The position numbers and the translations under genes were made by a program. The notes under the pieces are model-generated. The model saw nothing but the letters and a program-made list of their open reading frames with translations, had not been told where the DNA came from and did not search any database. A DNA stretch of 64,000 nucleotides from Turnera subulata (taxonomy: Eukaryota; Streptophyta; Magnoliopsida; Malpighiales; Passifloraceae), in the NCBI GenBank assembly GCA_028386065.3, contig JAKUCV010002243.1, positions 62,001 to 126,000 of the forward strand, given 5' to 3'. Shown one piece after another: positions 56,490-64,000 of the stretch (the stretch's first letter is position 1; each line of letters opens with the position of its first letter).

Positions 56490-58070
56490 GCCATGGACAA
56501 TAACCTTATTGTCAGCATCTATGTTGAGAATTTACCAAGTAGATGGACTCCCACTGATGTTCATCTAGTCATGTCTAGATTCGGTGACGTAATGGATGTA
56601 TTTATCCCACAAAAGTTAAATAAGAAGGGGAGCCGCTTTGCCTTCATCAGATTCAAGAGTTCAGGGCATGTTCGTGATCTTACAGAGAAGATTAATACTG
56701 TGCAAATGGATGGAACAAGTCTTGTTGCAAGTCTGGCCAGGAACAGAGCGCAGCAGAACAGTGCCAACACCAAAGCCCATACTACATCACACGGCCATGC
56801 ACGTCAACAGCAGGTTGGCTCGAGCACCCACAACAAATCGTATGTCGAAATTCTTCAAGGACCTGCACAAGACCTTCCTCGCACACAGAATACTTCACAA
56901 CCACCAGCAGAACAAATTTATATCCCAAAAGATGGTTCACCTAACTGGCTTGGGCAATGCATGTTGGCAGTGCTGAAGAATCCTATCCCTTTTCGTAGTC
57001 TTACCGCCATCGTTCGCTCCAACGTCAATAAGGATGTATCTATTATCCCCATGGGTGGAGTGTCTTATTTAATTAGGTTCCAAACAGATGATGAGTTGCA
57101 TTCAGTCTTGAGAAATAAGCCACCAGCTTTGACTCAAATATTCAGTGATATCAGAAAATGGAAGGCAGGTGATCGCGCTTTTAACAGGTTGTGTTGGGTG
57201 CACCTTAGAGGCGTTCCACCATGCGTATGGAATGAAGATTTCTTTGGGGCTGTTGTTGTAGGGGTCGGTGCTATGGTGGATTGCAGCCAGGACACTAGAA
57301 GCCAATCCCGTTTGGACGTTGCCAAAGTACTGATTCTAACCAATGATTTTGGTTTCATTAATCGAAATTTTTCAGTTAATATTGGCAGTGAGCAGATTAT
57401 CATTGGCGTGATGGAAACCCAATTTGATCCTTTGGATTGGGAATGGTCTTCCTCCTCCCTCTCATGCAACGACGACGCTGTCTCTCATGGTATGTCTCAC
57501 CGCACATGCCAGATTTCGAAACCCACCTCGATCATCCCTCCTTCTCCTTCCAGACAGACTAGACCATGCGCTACCTCGTGTAAATCACCCTCCCAATCAA
57601 GTGCGTCTGCTGCATCATCTTCCCAAGACCCATTCAAATTAGGCCCTGTTATCAAGAGTTTCATGCCTACGCATGAGTCGACACAACACATATCCCCATC
57701 CTTTTCTCCGAAATCAATCCCATCTGAGTTGTCTTATCCTGTTTCTAATCTTGGCAACCCAACGGACACGTCCAAAAATCCCATTACAGAGCCTACATCA
57801 ATTTTAAACAACAATGAGCCCAATGGACCCAGCCCAATAATCATACCTACACCACAACCAGACCAAACTAGCTCGTCAAACACCCCCATGCCCATTACTA
57901 ATAGTGCCAAGACCTTTCCTGAATTACCCCTGGTTCCTTATCCAATATCACCATCGTCACAGAGTTCAACCACCAAAAACAAAAACCCTTCCAGACAAGC
58001 ACCCCTTGACTGCGAATCCCCATCTGAACCATCATATAACCTGATGAATTCAAGATGGGAAGAGGGTTGA
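56490..58070 (+). CDS. LINE copy B ORF1 with RRM, uninterrupted, 526 aa
   Basis: ORF1 protein of a BNR-type LINE, an RNA-binding chaperone of the retrotransposition particle. I start at ATG 56490 (MDNNLIVSIYVENLPSRW). An RRM spans about residues 8-80, with RNP2-like IYVENL (9-14) and RNP1-like SRFAFIRF (47-54). A conserved central region follows (WLGQCMLAVLKNP, VSYLIRF, RLCWVHLRGVPPCVW), then a Ser/Pro-rich low-complexity C-terminal part. The reading frame has no stop or shift before 58070. The last residues cross the deletion junction (about 58044), so the natural C-terminus and stop are lost and the terminator is an out-of-frame ORF2 sequence. I see no CCHC knuckle, unlike copies A and C. 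Confidence 0.85.
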   Translation, partial: AMDNNLIVSIYVENLPSRWTPTDVHLVMSRFGDVMDVFIPQKLNKKGSRFAFIRFKSSGHVRDLTEKINTVQMDGTSLVASLARNRAQQNSANTKAHTTSHGHARQQQVGSSTHNKSYVEILQGPAQDLPRTQNTSQPPAEQIYIPKDGSPNWLGQCMLAVLKNPIPFRSLTAIVRSNVNKDVSIIPMGGVSYLIRFQTDDELHSVLRNKPPALTQIFSDIRKWKAGDRAFNRLCWVHLRGVPPCVWNEDFFGAVVVGVGAMVDCSQDTRSQSRLDVAKVLILTNDFGFINRNFSVNIGSEQIIIGVMETQFDPLDWEWSSSSLSCNDDAVSHGMSHRTCQISKPTSIIPPSPSRQTRPCATSCKSPSQSSASAASSSQDPFKLGPVIKSFMPTHESTQHISPSFSPKSIPSELSYPVSNLGNPTDTSKNPITEPTSILNNNEPNGPSPIIIPTPQPDQTSSSNTPMPITNSAKTFPELPLVPYPISPSSQSSTTKNKNPSRQAPLDCESPSEPSYNLMNSRWEEG

Positions 58071-59857
58071 AACAGGGGGACCCACTATCCCCGTATCTAT
58101 TCTTAGCGGCTGAAGGTCTTCCATCTATTCTTGCAAAAGCCAATGAGTTGGGATTGATCAAGCCGATAGAGGTACACAATACTCAAGTTAACATCCTCCA
58201 GTATGCCGACGACACTTTATTATTCTCACCTGCTGAAGATAGGCTGATTCTGAACCTTAAGCGGTGCTTGAGAATTTTTGAAGCCCTTTCCGGATTGAGT
58301 ATTAATTTTTTCAAGAGCAGTATGGTGGGAATTGGTTTAAGACAAAACAGAGTGCAACAACTTGCCAATATGTCGCATAGTAGGGCTGAATTTCTTCCCG
58401 TCACATACCTTGGTTTCCCCCTTGGAGCCAATATGAAAAGAGAAAAGGCATGGCAACCAGTGGTAGAAAAATTTCATGCGAAGCTTAAGTCTTGGAAAGG
58501 AAAGTATCTTTCACTTGGAGGCCGGGTTACCCTTATCAAGTCAGTTCTTTCTGGTCTGCCTATATACTTTATGTCTCTGTTCCAAATGCCTGTTGTGGTG
58601 AGCAAAAAATTAATATCTTTAATGAGGAATTTTTTCTGGCGGGGATTGGATGATTCAAGAAAAGCATGTCTTGTGGCTTGGAGACAAATTGCAAAGCCAC
58701 GTGAGTTAGGAGGAATGGGTATTATTGACTTGAACATGATGAATCAGTGCCTTTTATTTAAATGGTTCTGGGTGTATATCCACACAGAAGAGAGAGGCTG
58801 GAAGACCCTCCTTAAGAATAAATGTGAGATCGTTCACTCTTCTCTCAATCCTCACTTTGATATGTCAAAAGCGTCAATTATGTGGAGGGATATCGTTCGA
58901 TCTGGTAGTATACAGAGCCAGTCCAAAATTGCACTCATGGATGGAGCCTGTATTCATATTGGGAGTGGTGATCGCGCTAGCTTTTGGAAGGATAATTGGA
59001 CTGGAAAGGGGATATTCAAAGATCGATTTCCACGTTTGTTTGCTGCATCCTCATGCCAAGATATGTCTGTGCACAATTGCCTCCAACTTATAGGCCCCCA
59101 ACCCCGATGGACGAATAGCTGGCGACGACAACTGCGGGACTGGGAATTACTGGACGCAGAAACAATTGTGGCAGAGATGAGAGACCTAAGAATACAACCA
59201 TGCGGAGATGACCAGTGGTGTTGGTCAGCTGATCGTGCAGGCCTCTATACAATTAAGAATGGGAGGGAATTCATTTATAAAAGTGCTGGACTTACTCGCC
59301 AAAAACCTTATGTATGGACATCCCTAATCCCATTTAAAATTGAGTGCTGGTTATGGCTTGCTATCTACCGGGGAATTCCCACCAAGGATGCATTATGCTA
59401 CCGAGGTATTATCCCTCTCGCCAACTCCATCTGTGTTTTCTGTAACTCTAAAATAGAAACGCGAGATCATTTGCTTCTGAAATGCCCTGTCACTTGGCAA
59501 ATCTGGGGCAGAATCTGTAAATGGTGGGGCATTGTTTGGTGTATCCCTGATTCATTGGATGATTTCCTGCTGCAATGGACGTTCCTATCCCCCCTCCACG
59601 AAAGTAGAGCCGGCTGGTTTATTATTGGTATGGCGACACTATGGACGTTGTGGCTCGAAAGAAACCAGAGAATTTTCACTAATGAGAGGCGCAGCATGGA
59701 AAGGTTAGTCGATGTTAGTCTTATCCAGGCTATATCCTGGGTAAGGTCTATGCATGTAAATTTCCCATACAGTGCCTCTCTTGTTCTATCAAACGCAGAG
59801 TGTATTAAGAGCTGGAATTGTCCCAGACGCAACTTCTCTTCGTTAGCAAAGTTGTGA
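58055..59857 (+). pseudogene. LINE copy B ORF2, 3' half only, uninterrupted frame
   Basis: C-terminal 600 residues of a LINE ORF2. It begins in reverse-transcriptase block 4-5 (RGLKQGDPLSPYLF, residues 3-16) and contains the catalytic YADD (50-53, in QYADDTLLF). It continues through the thumb region (VTYLGFPLGANMKREKAW, SWKGKYLSLGGRVTLIKSVL), the zf-RVT-like domain (CVFCNSKIETRDHLLLKC, about residues 459-476) and a tryptophan-rich end. No endonuclease or palm N-terminus remains, so it cannot be an active enzyme. The frame has no stops over 1.8 kb, which suggests the deletion and insertion are young. It overlaps the end of the ORF1 frame by 16 bp. Confidence 0.88.
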
Positions 59858-60024
59858 ACTCCAGGATTATTGAGCGTGTTGTATCATCGTGTTAGGCCTT
59901 GTATACTTGCATACCCTCCTGGTCTGATACTTGTACCTTATGCATTTTGTACTACTCTGTAAATTTTGACAGTCAATAAAGTTTTGTCGATTGCATCAAA
60001 AAAAAAAAAAAAATCGGGCACAAA

Positions 60025-60248
60025 GCCACTAACCCAATGTCAAGAGACGAAGAAGGTTTTCTAAAGGTGCAATTGGGTGTGTCAGACCGGTAAAAGGCTG
60101 GACATAAACGCTACAAGACATGTAGAAAATATGGGTTGAGCTTGAGCATAAGGACCTCTTAAGAAAATTTTATTAAGTGGACTCTATAACTTACAAGTAT
60201 TTCAACAGGAAGCCTTGTCTCAAATAAAACTTGGATTATTGTCTGATT
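60025..60248. other. Spacer between two LINE derivatives
   Basis: About 220 bp of ordinary non-coding DNA between the TSDs of copies B and C. No gene. Confidence 0.6.
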
Positions 60249-60266
60249 AGAATGTCTTGTCAGATC

Positions 60267-62906
60267 AGAAGAAAAAGAAAGCTGCATTGTAAAAAGAAAA
60301 AACAAGAAAAACACGACGGTTGCAGGTGACGACTGCCTTGCCGGCGATCGGAACATCCGTAGTCCTAGTCTCTCTTCAAGACAAGTATTGATCTTTACCT
60401 TTTCAAAATTTGTTTTTTTTGCTTTTTCCTTGCATCGTTGCTGCCTGCAAAAAGCAAAACAAAGCTCGCGTTGCCGTTGAAGGAGGCGTCGTTGCTGCAC
60501 CTCTTACGACCGCCGCCGAAGTCCATCTCTACCCCTCGCTTCAGATCCACACCAACACTACACTCACCAAACTACTCAAAGTCATCTTTGTGGTGGGAGT
60601 AGTATTACCCTTCGGGTGGTTCCTCTTGAAGCAAAGTAATAAACACCTCCTGCCCATGACAGCTCCGGCGACCCCTGAAGAAGAGGAGTCGGCGGTGGAC
60701 CGAGCCACCCGCAAGGTCCGGAACTGCGACCTCGAGGCTAGCCCCGTCCAGCGAAGGAGATCCAGGTCACGCGACAGGGCGGCCGGCTTTCCTCTGCCCC
60801 TGACCGGATCCGGTCGCCTTCTCCACCCCTAGCCAGACCAGACGCGACCCGCCAGCCGGAGATGCTCCCTGCCACCTCTGCCATCCTCAGCGCCGACCAA
60901 GTGACCGATTTCCACCCCGACCCAGCCGAGTCACACGCAACACCAGTGACTTCGGGAGCTGCTCTGCCGGTCCCCTCGGGAGCTGCACCGCCGGTTCTCT
61001 CGGGTGCTGAGCCACCAGTCACCTTGCGAGCTGCACCGGTCCCTGCTGCAGACATGGTGACTGGTCCAACCAATTTGGTCCAATTGGCCCAACCACCCCC
61101 TACTGATTCTGGTCTAACCAGTTTGGTCCAACCATCCCAACCGAACCCGGTTGGTTCAGACGTATCCATGGAAGATGCTCGACCCAGCTATCGAGATACT
61201 CTATTTGGTGGGTCTAATCCACTTTTTCAGTCAGATCCTTAGGATCTAGAGGGTGAGGCAGAATATGAAGACGAAGATCTAATGGTAATGCAGGAAGACG
61301 GGATAGAAAACCTGGTCTTATCTGACCCTTTCAAAGCTAGGCTGGACAAGCAATAGGAAAATGCAGTGGTGATCAAGCTTTTTGGGCGGTTCATTGGGTT
61401 CAAAGCCCTACATGCCAACCTTCAAACCCTTTGGCAGCCTACAGGCCCCTTCAAGATCATCGACCTAGAGAATAATTTCTACATGGTGCGCTTCTAGGCG
61501 TCGGAAGATTACATCCACGCCCTGACCGATGGGCCTTGGCTCATCTACGGCAGCGTGCTGAGGGTACAACCATGGACCCCAAACTTTCGAGCTTCCACCG
61601 GCAGGATTTCCTCTATTGTCACGTGGATCCAGTTCCCTTATTTCCCCACTAATCGGTACCATTCCAAGATCCTCAGACAGCTTGGAAACATGGTGGGGCG
61701 AATAATCAAACTTGACGGTAACTCCACAAACCCCACTCGTGCTAAATTTGCTAAAATTATTGTTTGTCTTGACTTGACAAAACCTTTGAAGGGCACAGTA
61801 CACCTTGATGGTGAACCTTTGAAGGTACGGTGTGAGGGTTTATCCAATTTATGTTATGTTTGTGGGAAGTTCGACCACAGTATCCTAGCTTGTCTGGAAG
61901 CTCTGCATACATAGCAATCCGGGACAGAGCCTCCATCTGTCTCCTCCACGAAAAAAGACGGAAGGGGTGATTGGATGATTGCGCCGAGGGGGCCTGGGCG
62001 CATACCCCGGCGTCAGGTTGTCGTTCCCCAAGTCCATCTGCCACCCTCCCCTACTCGCAACACATCCAATCGTTTTCATCTTCTGGATAGTGCTCGCCCT
62101 GAGGTCCCAAAGCAGGTCATACACTCCCTCCCAGCTACACCAATCCCATCTAGACAGTCCACACCAAATGCCTTACCGGTGACACCAACTGTTCCTACCG
62201 CTCCTCCACCACCACCAGTTGATAATGAGGCCACGACCCAGCCCAAACATTTCCTTACCCCCCCAACACTCCAAGACTTCCTAGGGGAAGGAATCCTTAA
62301 GAGATCCAAACCCAAGATCTCTACCCAAAACCCAAAACCATCCATGAGAAAATCCCAACCTCTAAGAATTTCGAAGCTCACCCCAAAGGAAAATCCCAAA
62401 AGACCAACCCTTAAAGACGTTTCCAATACCAGCTCTTACCCATCCACCTCCGATGTTGTCCACACCCCAGGACCTGTCACCCCTACAGTCCATTCCTTAG
62501 CCAATTATCCCGTTATCTCCAACAACTTCAAGCAACCAACCACTACCCGGCCCCGTAAAAACCAAAACCATATGGCAGTGGTCCTTACCGAGGACTGTCA
62601 TCGTATGATCTTTTCCCCAGGTGCATCCAGCTCAGGTATGGATGTGGAACGGCCGCCGGATAGTCACCAGCATCACTGACCTGGCCAGTCATCCGGCTTG
62701 TTTTGTTTTTCATTTTGCGAGGTGTATTCGCAGCTGTTATTCATTCTATGTCTTGTATGTTTGGGGATTATTCCCTAGTGGTGATTTACTTCTCATGAAC
62801 TAGTCAGGTATTTTGTCCAAGATAAGAGTCGAATTGAGCTACCGACTCCTAATTATGTACTAAGCTCATGTATATTTATCGAATATACTTCCCGGTTTCG
62901 ACCAAA
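60267..62906 (+). mobile_element. LINE copy C, ORF1-only derivative with 18-bp TSD
   Basis: The exact 18-bp repeat AGAATGTCTTGTCAGATC flanks the element (60249-60266 and 62907-62924). The insert has a 5' UTR-like start (about 390 bp), one damaged ORF1, a short 3' UTR and the family terminus CCCGGTTTCGACC-AAA. ORF2 is completely absent: after the ORF1 stop at 62679 only about 225 bp remain. Because the 5' leader and 3' end are both present, this is an internal-deletion derivative comparable in plan to mammalian HAL1 ('half-LINE'). Its 3' ~90 bp are the same as the insertion at 43121-43210, and its last bases match the 17-bp insertion at 23884-23900. Confidence 0.9.
60657..62679 (+). pseudogene. 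LINE copy C ORF1 (DUF4283 + CCHC), broken
   Basis: The likely start at 60657 (MTAPATPEEEESAVDRATRK) is typical of plant LINE ORF1. A frameshift near 60800 leads to an alanine/proline-rich repeat (SGAALPVP, SGAAPPVL, SGAEPPVT), then ARPSYRDTLFGGSN. In-frame stops near 61240, 61351 and 61495 interrupt the DUF4283-like domain (RLDKQ, FKIIDLENNFYMVRF, RVQPWTPNFRAS). The zinc knuckle CYVCGKFDHSILAC (CX2CX4HX4C) follows, then a further stop at about 61912 and a proline-rich C-terminal region ending at 62679. It is related to copy A ORF1, but the two elements have different 3' ends. Confidence 0.88.
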
Positions 62907-62924
62907 AGAATGTCTTGTCAGATC

Positions 62925-64000
62925 GACAACCGACCAGTCGCGTCACCTTACAAGCAAGTAGTGACCGGTCTGAAGAGATTTTATCTCTTAGGTCTTATTA
63001 TTTCTCCAATTAACAGGCCCAATTTATCCATCAAACCCAAAAAGGTATTACGACTAATTGTTAGGCCCATAAATTTTGGGCCGATACAAACACTTAGGAA
63101 AAGCATTTGGCAACCCATACTAGAGTTTTTGTTTCAAAATCAACGGAATTCCAAAATTTAAAGTATTTGTTCGTGGTGTGTGATATTTTTTCTAATACAG
63201 ATTTGAAGTATTCTATTTTCACTGCAAAAACTGGAGGGATCCAATTGGATGACCAGCCCCCTACGGCAAAAATTAGGCCATTAATTAGCAGCCCATGCCT
63301 AACTCCTTATCCTTGTTTTTGCTCTCTTGTATTTTGCCTCCCTTAATTGACATTTGACTGTAGTCAACTCCCCATCCCTCCCGCACTCTCCTCTTTCTTT
63401 GGACTGATCATCAATCCTCACTTGCATGTAAATGAAAAGAATAGAAATTTCGCCCCCAACCAAATGAAAAAGAACATTGTAAATCGTATTATGAGTAAAT
63501 TTTTTTTCCCCTGACATAAAAACAATAGCCGGCGGTAGTTCACTAGTTAGGTACGGCAAAATTTTAGTATAAGTTCACTAATATATTGCTATCTTAATGG
63601 TATCATCCATCCTGTTAGATTATATATAAACTTTAGGACATCAACATATATATATGTGTAACAGTTGCTTATGGTAATGAACAGAGAGGAAATTCACAGG
63701 GAAGCAAAATAACAAAGTATGTATTTTGATTTCATTAATTCTATGAGAAAAATAAAGGTGAAAAAGCTTCACAGAAGATTACAGATTATGTGCAGGCATG
63801 CTATGAATTTGAGCGCATGCCCTTTCTGTACCATTTCTCAATACAAATTAACAAATGAAGGTTATGGGGATCGAGAAAAATAATGAAAAAGATTCTAGCT
63901 AAAGTACCGGAATGAGAAAGAAAGTACAAAGAAGGGAACTGGTTTTATGGGCATATAGAATCATCATCTATCTCTGCTACTTGACTGTTAGCGTAAGGAC
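62925..64000. other. Right flank, no supported gene
   Basis: AT-rich DNA with no recognisable gene. Short frames at 62868-63346 have no domain and partly lie in the LINE tail. Nothing further is seen. Confidence 0.45.

Larger units (their letters stand above)
56346..60010 (+). mobile_element. LINE copy B, RRM-type ORF1, internally deleted, 14-bp TSD
   Basis: The exact direct repeat AAATCGGGCACAAA flanks the element (56332-56345 and 60011-60024), and a poly(A) tail of at least 13 A precedes the second copy. The element has a short 5' UTR (~145 bp), an intact ORF1 with an RNA-recognition motif, and the 3' half of ORF2. The whole endonuclease and the first half of the reverse transcriptase are missing: the ORF1 frame runs directly into the RGLKQGDPLSPYLF box. 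RRM-bearing ORF1 is characteristic of the plant LINE group known as BNR. The 5' end looks complete, so this is an internal deletion and not a 5' truncation. The first base of the element is an undetermined N. Confidence 0.92.

Noticed and set aside
56478..56490. Longer ORF1 start upstream of the ATG in LINE copy B
   Set aside because: Upstream codons are in frame but lack an ATG; the first in-frame ATG is 56490. The ATG at 56465 is in another frame and stops after 12 codons.
1..64000. LTR retrotransposons, CRISPR arrays, rRNA genes or organelle insertions
   Set aside because: I saw no paired LTRs, primer-binding sites, integrase domains, regular spacer arrays, or long plastid- or mitochondrion-like sequence.

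Overview
This is nuclear DNA of a eudicot plant. The evidence is AT-rich intergenic sequence, genes split by short GT-AG introns, plant-type LINE (L1-clade) retroposons with poly(A) tails and target-site duplications (TSDs), a plastid-targeted protein, cell-wall-type proline-rich proteins and a plant-type WVD2/TPX2 gene. I cannot place the genus. I recognised no LTR retrotransposon, CRISPR array or bacterial feature.

Layout. 0.8-6.55 kb: a 5'-truncated, decayed LINE with an 11-bp TSD. 8.2-12.6 kb: a nine-exon WVD2-like microtubule-binding gene (+). 14.5-25.5 kb: three small secreted proline-rich protein genes, all (-), spread through long gene-poor DNA with one Stowaway-like MITE. 26.7-28.4 kb: a five-exon J-domain protein gene (-). 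29.8-42.1 kb: a family of MIRNA-like hairpins with TATA boxes and duplicated non-coding flanks. An eleven-exon, full-length but divergent ABCE (RLI) gene (-) and a tRNA-Leu(UAG) (-) lie within this interval. 43.0-43.3 kb: two nested retroposon tails. 43.6-44.8 kb: an intronless, unusually GC-rich NHL/SMP-30-like gene (+). 45.0-47.2 kb: a two-exon gene (-) for a small probable thylakoid-lumen protein. 47-56 kb: no supported gene, with a short LINE tail at 51.2 kb. 56.3-62.9 kb: two internally deleted LINE derivatives 240 bp apart. One keeps an RRM-type ORF1 joined to the 3' half of ORF2. The other keeps only a damaged ORF1.

The most notable signal is the hairpin family. Four hairpins of about 105-125 nt at 29.9, 30.5, 36.9 and 37.1 kb have nearly complementary arms, with a fifth decayed copy at 40.1 kb. 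Stem positions show paired changes between copies, and TATA boxes lie 60-210 bp upstream of three. This looks like a locally amplified microRNA family that I do not recognise. A second theme is LINE activity at every scale, from 5.7 kb down to insertions of about 11-30 bp between direct repeats. Three insertions (2.64 kb, 90 bp and 17 bp) share the 3' end TTCGACC plus poly(A). Splice sites and gene models are read by eye and have no transcript support.
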